Position numbers and translations under genes: made by a program. Positions 1-7,036 of a stretch of 64,000 nt of DNA are shown here, one piece after another. The number at the start of each line of letters is the position of its first letter. Positions within the stretch are counted from its first letter, which is position 1. The notes below the pieces were generated by a model that did no database searches, was not told the DNA's origin, and saw only the letters and a list, made by a program, of their open reading frames with translations. The stretch is from RH-AL1 sp965198485 (GTDB taxonomy: Bacteria; Pseudomonadota; Alphaproteobacteria; Rhizobiales; Beijerinckiaceae), in NCBI GenBank assembly GCA_965198485.1, contig CBDAPQ010000005.1:3720001-3784000 (forward strand). Direction: 5' to 3'.

Positions 1-581
1 TGATGGGTCAGACCCGCGGTCAAGAGCATCACGCGCACGAGCGCCGAGTGCCCGGCCTCGGCCGCCGTGATCGCTGCCAGGCGGGTCAGGTGCGCCCTCT
101 CCAGCGTCGTCGTGAGCGCGCCCTGGTAGGCGGTCCCCACCAGATCCTCGAACACGTAAGCGGCGAAAAGCAAGTTGGTGTCGTTGGCGAAGGCATCAAA
201 GGATTCGCTTTGCTGGACGACCCCGGCTGCCCGCATCACCATCGTGAAGCTCTTGTCGAGATCGATCTTCGGAGCGGAAACGGGCTCCGCGCCGAGTTCG
301 GCGATCATCTCGCGGAGGATCAGGACGTGATCACGCTCCTCCCGCGCGGAGCCTTTGACGAAGGCGGCGACCAAGGGGTTGGAGAAGGCCACGGCGCGAC
401 CGCCGACGACGGGACCGGCATGGATGCCGCGCTCGATCTCGCCGAGGCCGTTGCCGTCGAGCGCGCGCAGGTAGAACTCGGCCTGGAAGTATTCGAGATT
501 GAGAAGCAGTGTCAGGCGATGGAGGTCTTCTTCAAGGCGCTCGGCGTGCTCGACAGTGATCACGTCAGCTCTCGTCCTCAT
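1..581 (-). CDS. Ferritin-like domain protein (cytosolic paralogue, partial)
   Basis: The reading frame opens at an ATG at 581 and stays open for 193 codons to the window edge, so the C-terminus is missing. The protein reads MRTRADVITVEHAERLEEDL at its start, followed by LLNLEYFQAEFYLRAL, a GRAVAFSNPLV segment and DAFANDTNLLFAAYVFEDL. The same landmarks occur in the next gene (817-1722), so the two are paralogues of the Ferritin_2 (PF13668, desiccation-related) type. Carboxylate/His pairs typical of a four-helix ferritin-like bundle are visible (LEYFQAEFY, EERDHV). Unlike its neighbour it has no Tat or Sec signal, which suggests a cytoplasmic location. Metal binding is inferred only from the family. 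It lies downstream of the neighbour on the same strand, separated by a strong terminator. Confidence 0.8.
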   Translation of the reverse strand, partial: MRTRADVITVEHAERLEEDLHRLTLLLNLEYFQAEFYLRALDGNGLGEIERGIHAGPVVGGRAVAFSNPLVAAFVKGSAREERDHVLILREMIAELGAEPVSAPKIDLDKSFTMVMRAAGVVQQSESFDAFANDTNLLFAAYVFEDLVGTAYQGALTTTLERAHLTRLAAITAAEAGHSALVRVMLLTAGLTH

Positions 582-753
582 GCTGGTTCAGCCGAGCCCG
601 GCTCCGATCGAAAGAGACGAGCCGCCCGCGTTCGGGGCGCGTCGTGATCAATTTAGGCGGGGAGCCTTCTCGACCGCGGTCGCGGGCAGGTCAACGCTTT
701 TCGGCAGTGCGATACCCTTCTGCGACGCGGGTCAACACAACGCATAAAGGCAA

Positions 754-785
754 CAAAAAAAATCGGCCGGATTTCCCGGCCGATT
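754..785 (-). terminator. Rho-independent terminator of the Tat ferritin-like gene
   Basis: Perfect 10-bp stem (AATCGGCCGG paired with CCGGCCGATT) with a 5-nt loop, followed on the minus strand by a run of T. It begins about 32 bp after the stop codon of the gene at 817-1722. Confidence 0.88.
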
Positions 786-816
786 CGACGATCAAACGTG
801 ATTGACCAAGCTGGCC

Positions 817-1722
817 TTACGTCGGCATGTTGACACCGGTGGGGAAGAACAGGCCGGACGAGGCGTTCACCGCACCGTACACCACGTTGAGCACCTGACG
901 CGTGGTGCGATCCCAGGCGATCGCATTGCCGTCGGCATCGAGGATCGACGGAGCCGCGGTCGTGCCGACGCCATGGTCGTTGCCCTGGGCGGGGGTGCCG
1001 GCGACACCGGTCAGCTGCTGGCGGAGATAGGAGATGGCCTGAGTCTGGCTCGCCGCACCGGCGACGAACAGGGCGGTACGCACGATGCCGGCGTGGTAGG
1101 CCTCGGTGGCCATGATGCCGGACGCCTTGTCGAGGTACACCGGGTTGCTGATCGAGGTCAGCGCGCCGTGGTAGGCGGTCACGCCGACGTCCTCGAAGAT
1201 GTAGGAGGCGAGCAGGAAGTTCGTGTCGTTGGCGAAGGCGTCGAAGCCCGAGCCGAGTCCAGCTGCCTGGGCGGCGGTGGCAAAGCTCTGCGAGAAATCG
1301 ATGTTCGGCATCGAGATCGGCACGACGCCGGCGGCGGCGATCGCGGCGCGCAGGAACTCCACGTGGGTCTGCTCCTCCACGGCGAGTTCGTTCGCATAGG
1401 CCTGGTTGATCGGGCTCGTGAAGGTGACCTTGCGACCGCCCGTGACCGTGCCGGGGGTGCCGCCGCGATCCGCGCCGGGAAGGCCCGAGCCGGTGGCCGC
1501 GATCAGGTAGAACGACGACTCGAGATATTCGAGGTTGAGTGCGAACGTCAGGATCTGGATGTCGACCGAAGCCGTAGCGGCGGCGGGCGTGGTGGCGGCG
1601 GCCATGGCCAAGCCACCGGCGGCCGCGCCGGCTGCACCGTAGCCGAGGCCCTTGAGGAACGAACGACGACCGCTCTTTGTGAGCAGATCGCGCTCCGTGG
1701 TCGCTCCGACGTCAATGGTCAT
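817..1722 (-). CDS. Tat-exported ferritin-like domain protein
   Basis: A 301-residue protein. The N-terminus carries a twin-arginine signal (GRRSFLKGLGYGAAGAAAGG, roughly residues 18-37) followed by an Ala-rich cleavage region, so export of a folded and probably metal-loaded protein is expected. The mature part has LNLEYLESSFYLIAATG, VEEQTHVEFLRAAIA, NDTNFLLASYIFEDVGVTAYHGAL and MATEAYHAGIVRTAL. These are the paired Glu/His helices of the ferritin-like superfamily, PF13668 type. The function of the family is not established; relatives are described as desiccation- or stress-related. Start chosen at ATG 1722 behind a GGGGAGG ribosome site. It has its own sigma-70-like promoter and a terminator, so it is a single transcription unit. 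A paralogue without signal peptide follows downstream. Confidence 0.9.
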   Translation of the reverse strand: MTIDVGATTERDLLTKSGRRSFLKGLGYGAAGAAAGGLAMAAATTPAAATASVDIQILTFALNLEYLESSFYLIAATGSGLPGADRGGTPGTVTGGRKVTFTSPINQAYANELAVEEQTHVEFLRAAIAAAGVVPISMPNIDFSQSFATAAQAAGLGSGFDAFANDTNFLLASYIFEDVGVTAYHGALTSISNPVYLDKASGIMATEAYHAGIVRTALFVAGAASQTQAISYLRQQLTGVAGTPAQGNDHGVGTTAAPSILDADGNAIAWDRTTRQVLNVVYGAVNASSGLFFPTGVNMPT

Positions 1723-1769
1723 TAGGTCAGCCTCCCCGAGGATTAAAGGGACATGAATTGCCCATCCAC

Positions 1770-1797
1770 ATTATAGAGACGCCTACGGCATAGGCAA
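1770..1797 (-). promoter_or_regulatory. Sigma-70-type promoter for the Tat ferritin-like gene
   Basis: On the minus strand TTGCCT (-35) and TATAAT (-10) are separated by 16 nt, with the -10 about 48 bp upstream of the ATG at 1722. A perfect TATAAT is rare in such GC-rich DNA. Confidence 0.6.
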
Positions 1798-2062
1798 CCA
1801 TGAAGAAGGCGAACTTGCGAAAAGACAAAAGAGGATAAGATGTTCCTACGTCGAATACTCGTGGAAACAACGCCGTAGGTCACGCCCGCATTGTCTTTGA
1901 AACCCAGGAAATAACCGGGCAAAGCAGTCCGCTGCTGCAGCTTCGGCTTGCGGGCCGATGGCTGCACCTAGGAAAAGGCCGGACTCCGAAGCCGCGCGGT
2001 CGGCTTCCGCAAGCCGCCGGGCGATGCTAGAGGACGGCGCCTTCCCGCGACCTTCAGGTGAG
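1798..2062. other. Intergenic spacer between divergent genes
   Basis: About 265 bp with lower GC near 1800-1860. No convincing gene is seen. Open frames here, including the N-terminal extension of the next gene (from 1958), give Arg/Pro/Ser-rich translations that look non-coding. It presumably holds the promoter of the protease gene. Confidence 0.5.
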
Positions 2063-2824
2063 ATGCCCCGATTTTCGGCCACCACCCATCTGCCGAGCCT
2101 CAACTTCTTGATGCTCTGCCTGCTCTTCACCGGAATGGGGGCGGCGCTTTGGCACGGATGGGTCGCGGGCCAGGCGGCGGTGCTGGTCTTCGTCATCACC
2201 GGCTGGATCGTGAGCCTCTGCCTGCACGAGTTCGGCCACGCCCTCACCGCCTACAAGGCCGGCGACCACTCGATCCCGACGAGCGGCTACCTGACACTGG
2301 ATCCGTTGAAATACGCCGACCCGTTCCTGTCGCTCGTTCTGCCCCTGGTCTACATCGTGATCGGCGGCTTCGGCCTGCCGGGCGGCGCGGTCTGGATCAA
2401 CCACGCCGCCATCCGCAGCGCCTGGTGGGATTCCGCGGTTTCCGCCGCCGGACCGTTCGCCAACGTGCTGTTCCTCGCCATGCTGGGCGGGCTCTACCAG
2501 CTCGTGCCGCACGGCGAGGAGACCTCGGACATCGAGGCGGCCCTGGCGGTGCTGGCCTTTTTCCAGGGCACCGCCATCGTCCTCAACCTTTTGCCGATCC
2601 CCGGGCTCGACGGGTTCGGCATCATCCGCCCGTTCCTGCCCGGCCATTACGCCGCGGCCGGCATGGCGATGGCGGCCGGCCTCGGCTTCGTGCTGATCTT
2701 CGTGGTGCTGTCGGTCCCCGTCATCGGCAACTTCATCTTCGAAACCGGCCTCGACGTCACGACGTTCGCCGGCTTCGATCCGCACGACGTCTTCTCCGGC
2801 TACAGGTACCTGCGCTTCTTCTGA
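2063..2824 (+). CDS. Site-2 protease family (M50) membrane metallopeptidase
   Basis: About 253 residues with several hydrophobic segments. HEFGH (about residues 55-59) is the HExxH zinc motif of M50 intramembrane proteases, and NLLPIPGLDG (about residues 180-190) is the matching second motif carrying the third zinc-ligand Asp. No PDZ or CBS domain is attached, so this is a minimal site-2 protease, probably in the inner membrane; its substrate is unknown. The frame is open from an ATG at 1958, but the extra 35 residues are low-complexity and an AGG lies just before the ATG at 2063, so the shorter start is preferred with modest certainty. It precedes lepA by 96 bp on the same strand. Confidence 0.85.
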   Translation: MPRFSATTHLPSLNFLMLCLLFTGMGAALWHGWVAGQAAVLVFVITGWIVSLCLHEFGHALTAYKAGDHSIPTSGYLTLDPLKYADPFLSLVLPLVYIVIGGFGLPGGAVWINHAAIRSAWWDSAVSAAGPFANVLFLAMLGGLYQLVPHGEETSDIEAALAVLAFFQGTAIVLNLLPIPGLDGFGIIRPFLPGHYAAAGMAMAAGLGFVLIFVVLSVPVIGNFIFETGLDVTTFAGFDPHDVFSGYRYLRFF

Positions 2825-2920
2825 GGTCTTGCTCTTTCGGGGGCGGGCCGAGGCCGCGTCCGCCGGTCACGCGGCCAACCCGTCCTTCCCTCCATCCCCC
2901 GCCCCTGCTACGCCGCCACC

Positions 2921-4723
2921 ATGGCCTCCGTACCGCTCGACAACATCCGCAACTTCTCCATCGTCGCGCACATCGACCACGGCAAGTCGACGCTCGCCGA
3001 CCGGCTCATCCAGACCACCGGCACCGTCGCCCTGCGCGACATGAGCGAGCAGATGCTCGATTCCATGGACATCGAGCGCGAGCGCGGCATCACCATCAAG
3101 GCGCAAACGGTGCGGCTGGAGTACACGGCGCAGGACGGCAAGACCTACATCCTGAACCTGATGGACACGCCCGGCCACGTCGACTTCGGCTACGAGGTCA
3201 GCCGCTCGCTCGCCGCCTGCGAGGGCTCGCTGCTGGTGGTCGACGCCTCCCAGGGCGTGGAAGCCCAGACGCTGGCCAACGTCTACGCCGCCATCGAGGC
3301 CGGCCACGAGATCGTGCCGGTGCTGAACAAGATCGACCTGCCCGCCGCCGAGCCCGAGCGGGTGAAGCAGCAGATCGAGGACGTCATCGGCATCGACGCC
3401 TCCGACGCCGTGTCGATCTCGGCCAAGACCGGCATCGGCATCGACCTGGTGCTGGAGGCCATCGTCAAGCGCCTGCCGCCGCCCAAGGGCGACGCCGCCG
3501 CCCCGCTCAAGGCGCTGCTCGTCGACAGCTGGTACGACGCCTACCTCGGCGTCGTCGTGCTGGTGCGGGTGCTCGACGGCAGCCTGCGCAAGGGCCAGCG
3601 CGTGCTGATGATGGGCGCCGACGCGCGCTACGAGGTCGACCGCATCGGCGTCTTCACCCCCAAGATGAAGGACGCGCCCATTCTGGGCCCGGGCGAGATG
3701 GGCTTCATCACCGCGCAGATCAAGCAGGTGGCCGACACCCGCGTCGGCGACACCATCACCGATGCCGGCAGGCCCTGCGACGCCGCGCTGGCCGGCTTCA
3801 AGCCGGCACAACCGGTGGTGTTCTGCGGCCTGTTCCCGGTCGATGCCGCCGATTTCGAGGCCCTGCGCGCCGCCGTCGGCCGACTTCGGCTCAACGACGC
3901 CAGCTTCTCCTACGAGATGGAGAGCTCCGCCGCGCTCGGCTTCGGCTTCCGCTGCGGCTTCTTGGGCCTGCTGCACCTCGAGATCATCCAGGAGCGGCTG
4001 GAGCGCGAGTTCAACCTCGACCTCATCGCCACCGCCCCCAGCGTCGTCTACGAGATGAAGCTGCGCGACGGCACCCAGGTCAGCCTGCACAACCCCGCCG
4101 ACATGCCCGACCCCACGCAGATCCTGGCGATCGAGGAGCCGTGGATCCGCGCCACCATCCTCACCCCCGACGAATACCTCGGCAACGTACTCAAGCTCTG
4201 CCAGGAGCGCCGCGGCGTGCAGGTGGACCTCAACTACGTCGGCAGCCGCGCCATGGCGGTCTACGACCTGCCGCTGAACGAGGTGGTGTTCGACTTCTAC
4301 GACCGCCTGAAATCGATCTCGAAGGGCTACGCCTCGTTCGACTACGCCATCACCGACTACCGCGAGGGCGACCTCGTGCGCATGAACATCCTGGTCAACG
4401 CCGAGCCCGTCGACGCCCTCTCCATGCTGGTCCACCGCGACCGCGCCGAGGGCCGCGGCCGCGCCATGGTGGAGAAGCTGAAGGACCTCATCCCCCAGCA
4501 CATGTTCGTCATCCCCGTGCAGGCGGCGATCGGCGGCAAGATCATCGCTCGCGAGACCGTGCGCGCCATGCGCAAGGACGTCACCGCCAAGTGCTACGGC
4601 GGCGACGTCTCACGCAAGCGCAAGCTGTTGGAGAAGCAGAAGGCCGGCAAGAAGAAGATGCGGCAGTTCGGCAAGGTGGAGATCCCGCAGGAGGCGTTCA
4701 TCGCGGCGCTGAAGATGGAGTGA
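2921..4723 (+). CDS. lepA: Elongation factor 4 (LepA), ribosome-associated GTPase
   Basis: Full length at 600 residues. The G1 P-loop AHIDHGKS (residues 16-23), the RGITIK switch I segment, DTPGH (G3) and NKID (G4) are all present. The C-terminus ends with the LepA-specific basic domain, with YGGDVSRKRKLLEKQKAGKK near the end. EF4 acts on stalled or mistranslocated ribosomes and affects initiation efficiency; it is cytosolic and may bind the membrane under stress. The last about 180 bp reappear three times, degenerate, in the next 1.5 kb (see findings), so this locus is a rearrangement hotspot while lepA itself is intact. Confidence 0.98.
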   Translation: MASVPLDNIRNFSIVAHIDHGKSTLADRLIQTTGTVALRDMSEQMLDSMDIERERGITIKAQTVRLEYTAQDGKTYILNLMDTPGHVDFGYEVSRSLAACEGSLLVVDASQGVEAQTLANVYAAIEAGHEIVPVLNKIDLPAAEPERVKQQIEDVIGIDASDAVSISAKTGIGIDLVLEAIVKRLPPPKGDAAAPLKALLVDSWYDAYLGVVVLVRVLDGSLRKGQRVLMMGADARYEVDRIGVFTPKMKDAPILGPGEMGFITAQIKQVADTRVGDTITDAGRPCDAALAGFKPAQPVVFCGLFPVDAADFEALRAAVGRLRLNDASFSYEMESSAALGFGFRCGFLGLLHLEIIQERLEREFNLDLIATAPSVVYEMKLRDGTQVSLHNPADMPDPTQILAIEEPWIRATILTPDEYLGNVLKLCQERRGVQVDLNYVGSRAMAVYDLPLNEVVFDFYDRLKSISKGYASFDYAITDYREGDLVRMNILVNAEPVDALSMLVHRDRAEGRGRAMVEKLKDLIPQHMFVIPVQAAIGGKIIARETVRAMRKDVTAKCYGGDVSRKRKLLEKQKAGKKKMRQFGKVEIPQEAFIAALKME

Positions 4724-4881
4724 GGGGTTCGGCATGGCGGTCGGGACGGGTTTCGGCAGAGGCACCGGGCGCTCCTGGTGTCTTGCCGAAGCGTTCATTT
4801 AGGTATCTTAACCGGTTTCCAACGACGCGTCCACCTCCAGCCGCCCTCGGGAACGCGGCCCTGTCGCGTCGCGAGCCCTGA

Positions 4882-5012
4882 CATGTGACCCTGCCAAAGT
4901 CAGGGTACCGCGACACAAACAGGGGCCGGTGTCAGCGTACCGCGACATGAAACCCGGCCATCGGCGCGAACCGCGACAAGGGTCGATTCCGAGTGGTCGT
5001 TCGGCGACATGA
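4882..5012. repeat. Four 31-32-bp periodic repeats, probable IS21-like element end
   Basis: The core GTACCGCGACA occurs at 4905 and 4937 and as variants at 4968 (GAACCGCGACA) and 4999 (GTTCGGCGACA), spaced 32, 31 and 31 bp. Just upstream CCCTGAC and GTCAGGG form an inverted pair. Regularly spaced multiple terminal repeats that read TGTCGCGGTAC on the other strand resemble the ends of IS21-family elements. No istA or istB gene is present, so this would be a solo end. Family assignment is an inference. Confidence 0.5.
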
Positions 5013-5050
5013 CGAAAGTTTCATGCTTGGCGGGAGGCGATCGGCGGTCG

Positions 5051-5085
5051 TGGAGGCAGCGTTTATCGCAACGCTGAAGATGCCG
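5051..5085 (+). pseudogene. Short remnant of the lepA 3' end
   Basis: About 35 bp match the last codons of lepA (the EAFIAALKM coding segment) with several substitutions. It lies immediately upstream of the toxin gene. It is the shortest of three extra copies of the lepA tail. Confidence 0.55.
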
Positions 5086-5108
5086 AGGCGGGCCGGAAAT
5101 GACAGCCT

Positions 5109-5400
5109 ATGATCCTCATCCGCCAGACTGAAGCTTTCGCCGACTGGTTTGCCGGCTTACGCGACGAGCGCGCCGTCGCCCGCGTTTCGGCGCGGCTTCG
5201 CCGTATGGCCCTCGGCAATCCCGGCGATGTCTTATCTGTCGGCCAGGGCGTCAGCGAAATGAGGATCGACTACGGGCCGGGAATACCGCATCTACTACAA
5301 GCAAATCGGCACCGAAATCGTGCTTCTGCTGTGCGGAGGTGACAAGAGCAGCCAGAAACGCGATATTGCTCGGGCGATCGTCCTGGCTTCGCTGGAATAA
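5109..5400 (+). pseudogene. HigB/RelE-type toxin, frameshifted
   Basis: The start MILIRQTEAFADWFAGLRDE and the following basic helix and EMRIDYGPG segment match the RelE/ParE-superfamily addiction-module killer proteins (TIGR02683 type), which degrade mRNA on the ribosome. After GPG (about 5283) the reading frame is lost by one extra A. In the shifted frame the expected tail follows: YRIYYKQIGTEIVLLL, then GGDKSSQKRDIARA, ending at TAA 5398-5400. With one base removed the protein would be about 97 residues, normal for the family. As it stands a truncated 77-residue product would be made. The antitoxin gene begins 2 bp downstream, the usual toxin-first order. Confidence 0.8.
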
Positions 5401-5402
5401 CC

Positions 5403-5705
5403 ATGCCGCTCAAAACCATGCCATGGGATGTCGCCGACCATCTCGGGAGCGACAGCGCCATCGCCGCTTATCTGGATGCCTGCCTGGAAGACGGTGACCC
5501 GAAGCTCGTGGGTGCGGCGCTCGGCGATATCGCGCGCGCCAAGGGCGTCACCGACCTCGCGGCGCGAACAGGGCTGCCGGTTGCCATCCTCGGACGCGCT
5601 TTGTCCGGCGAAGACATTCCCGATTTTGCGACCATCGTGAAGGTCATTGCCGCATTGGGTTTGCAGCTCGGTGCTCGATTGGCACCTGCGGCGAATGCGG
5701 CTTGA
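5403..5705 (+). CDS. Antitoxin of HigBA/RelBE-type module
   Basis: A 100-residue protein starting MPLKTMPWDVADHLGSDSAI, with a HTH-type region (GVTDLAARTGLPVAILGRAL and DFATIVKVIAALGL). This is the layout of the putative addiction-module antidote family (TIGR02684): an N-terminal toxin-binding segment and an XRE-like helix-turn-helix. It would neutralise the toxin and repress the operon. The partner toxin is frameshifted, so this is now probably an orphan antitoxin. The module sits between copies of the lepA 3' end, suggesting it arrived with the rearrangement. Confidence 0.82.
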   Translation: MPLKTMPWDVADHLGSDSAIAAYLDACLEDGDPKLVGAALGDIARAKGVTDLAARTGLPVAILGRALSGEDIPDFATIVKVIAALGLQLGARLAPAANAA

Positions 5706-5706
5706 G

Positions 5707-5935
5707 TTCATGGTCGTCACCGCCGTGCAGGCCGCTATCGGCGGCATTATCGCCCGCGAGACGGTGCGCGCCATGCGCAAGGACGTGACAGCAAGTATTG
5801 CGGCGTCGACGTACCCGTAAGCGCAAGCTGCTGGAGAAGCCGAAGACCGGCAAGAAGAAGATGCGGCAGTTCGGCAAGGTGGAGATCCCGCAGGAGGCGT
5901 TCATCGCGGCGTTGAAGATGGAGTGAGGGGTTCGT
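5707..5935 (+). pseudogene. Second copy of the lepA 3' end, degenerate
   Basis: About 230 bp aligning to lepA 4507-4735. It codes in broken frames for VVTAVQAAIGGIIARETVRAMRK, then, after small deletions near 5790, for KRKLLEK and GKKKMRQFGKVEIPQE up to the stop, with the same TGAGGGGTTCG sequence after it. The last about 90 bp are nearly identical to the functional gene, whereas the first half has frame-disrupting changes. No start codon or upstream lepA sequence is present. Confidence 0.85.
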
Positions 5936-5948
5936 GGTTCGAGATGAT

Positions 5949-6051
5949 GCGTGGTTCGAGAAGCGCCTTCGGCGCTCCTCATCATGAGGGAGTTTGAAGC
6001 GCTCCCATGCCCCTCATGGTGGGGAGGTGCGCAGCGCCGTCTCGAACTACG
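5949..6051. repeat. Palindromic repetitive element (REP-like)
   Basis: The ends are an inverted pair, CGTGGTTCGAGA and TCTCGAACTACG (11 of 12 pair). Inside are a GCGCC/GGCGC hairpin and CCTCATCATGAGG and CCTCATGGTGGGG segments. This resembles short palindromic intergenic elements common in Hyphomicrobiales. It lies between two lepA remnants. Confidence 0.55.
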
Positions 6052-6106
6052 CACGACCTTGCCGCGCGCGTACCGACCAGATAGCCTCATCTGAGGCAAG
6101 TCGAGG

Positions 6107-6184
6107 CGCAAGGACATCACCGCCGAGTGCTATAGCGGCGACGTCTCCCGCAAACGCAAGCTCTTGGAGAAGTAGAAGGCCGGC
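6107..6184 (+). pseudogene. Third lepA 3' fragment, cut by the low-GC island
   Basis: About 78 bp match the lepA region coding for KDVTAKCYGGDVSRKRKLLEKQKAG, with several changes including an in-frame TAG. Similarity stops abruptly at 6184, where the low-GC module begins. The junction marks the left border of the accessory segment. Confidence 0.7.
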
Positions 6185-6187
6185 TTC

Positions 6188-6712
6188 TTATTTTGCATAG
6201 AAAAGGTGTTGCGCAAGAAGAAAGAGGACGGAAGCTATAATCGACGCAATAATACCACTGATAAAGCCAAAAAGGCGCTCCTTCCAAACTTGAGCTTGTG
6301 TCGGAAATCCGACTACGCGCCGAAACTCGGCGGTATCTACTTCTGCTACTTTTTTCAAAGTGTCGAGCTGAGTGTCGAGCTGCTGCTTCTGTTTTTCAGC
6401 ATCAGCAATTCGCGCCAAAGCACGCTCAAGCTCGACTTTATTTGCGCTCGCCTGCTCTCGCAAATCGTCGACTGCGCGTATAGCATCCTGCAGGTTCTCT
6501 CTAGCCGCGTCGATTTTTCGAATGCGATCATCAAGACTTATGTCGCTTGGCTCTGCGACGATATCGCGGAGGATCGCTGGCCGGCGGTATTCCGGAATGA
6601 CGAGACGTAGAAGCTCTTCTATAATGTGAAAGTAGGCACGAAAAATATCGAAAAGGATACGGGCTACCGCCACAAACAGGCGGTACATATTTTTTCTAGC
6701 CTTGCTCGTCAT
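6188..6712 (-). CDS. Coiled-coil protein with C-terminal membrane anchor, unknown function
   Basis: A 174-residue protein, not recognised. The N-terminal third has an amphipathic or hydrophobic stretch (LFVAVARILFDIFRAYFHII). Residues about 65-125 form a strong coiled coil (KIDAARENLQDAIRAVDDL, then KVELERALARIADAEKQKQQ). The C-terminus carries a transmembrane helix (GFISGIIASIIASVLFLLA) and a short tail LFYAK. The gene has markedly lower GC than its surroundings and is 21 bp downstream of the split gene on the same strand, so the two were probably one operon. It may oligomerise at the inner membrane. A horizontally acquired, possibly defence- or stress-related module is an inference. Confidence 0.72.
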   Translation of the reverse strand: MTSKARKNMYRLFVAVARILFDIFRAYFHIIEELLRLVIPEYRRPAILRDIVAEPSDISLDDRIRKIDAARENLQDAIRAVDDLREQASANKVELERALARIADAEKQKQQLDTQLDTLKKVAEVDTAEFRRVVGFPTQAQVWKERLFGFISGIIASIIASVLFLLAQHLFYAK

Positions 6713-6733
6713 TGTCTAATCTCATATCAATGC

Positions 6734-7032
6734 TTAAAACGGGATGTCGTCATCGACTTGGCTAGAGGAAGATTGATTCAAATGCCTTATATGTTTATTG
6801 TTTATATCATTGCCTAATCCACGCGAAGGTGCAGGCAGAGCTTTCGGCGGCGGAGTTAAGCGCTTCTGCGCTGCGTCTTCTGTTTCTTTGTCTTGACCAA
6901 TTAATTGCATGATGTGCGCGATGGCGCTTTGTCCGTCAGCAGCGATTGTTGTCACGTTTGCAATAGCAGCTATGGCAGCCAGTACAGCCATGGTCTTTGC
7001 AAAGCTTAGACGCTGGTCGGACACATCTCCTG
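6734..7032 (-). pseudogene. C-terminal part of membrane protein split by an IS5-family element
   Basis: This segment continues, in frame across the CTAG target site, the N-terminal part at 7886-8335. It encodes LSFAKTMAVLAAIAAIANVT, a transmembrane helix, a short region (IMQLIGQDKETEDAAQKRL), a Pro-rich linker (TPPPKALPAPS) and a polar tail ending in SSSSQVDDDIPF. The last six residues copy the acidic tip of single-stranded-DNA-binding proteins. A GTG at 7024 could allow translation of the fragment alone. GC content is low. The coiled-coil membrane gene follows after 21 bp. Confidence 0.72.
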
Positions 7033-7036
7033 CTAG
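7033..7036. repeat. CTAG target-site duplication, left
   Basis: The 4-bp sequence CTAG directly abuts the left inverted repeat of the insertion sequence and is repeated at 7885-7888. A YTAR-type 4-bp duplication is characteristic of IS5-family insertion. Confidence 0.8.

Noticed and set aside
1842..1865. GGAAC on the minus strand as a possible EcfG (general stress) promoter
   Set aside because: No matching CGTT at the required 16-17 nt spacing was found, and a better sigma-70-like site exists nearby.
1743..1967. 74-codon minus-strand open frame between the ferritin-like gene and the protease
   Set aside because: No ribosome site, no domain-like features, and it overlaps the promoter of the ferritin-like gene.
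2149..4881. A 910-codon open frame on the plus strand overlapping the site-2 protease and lepA
   Set aside because: Arg/Pro/Ala-rich shadow of high-GC genes in another frame; lepA and the protease explain the region.
4905..5009. CRISPR-like array
   Set aside because: Only 11 bp are repeated, the remainder is not a conserved repeat, and no cas genes are present.
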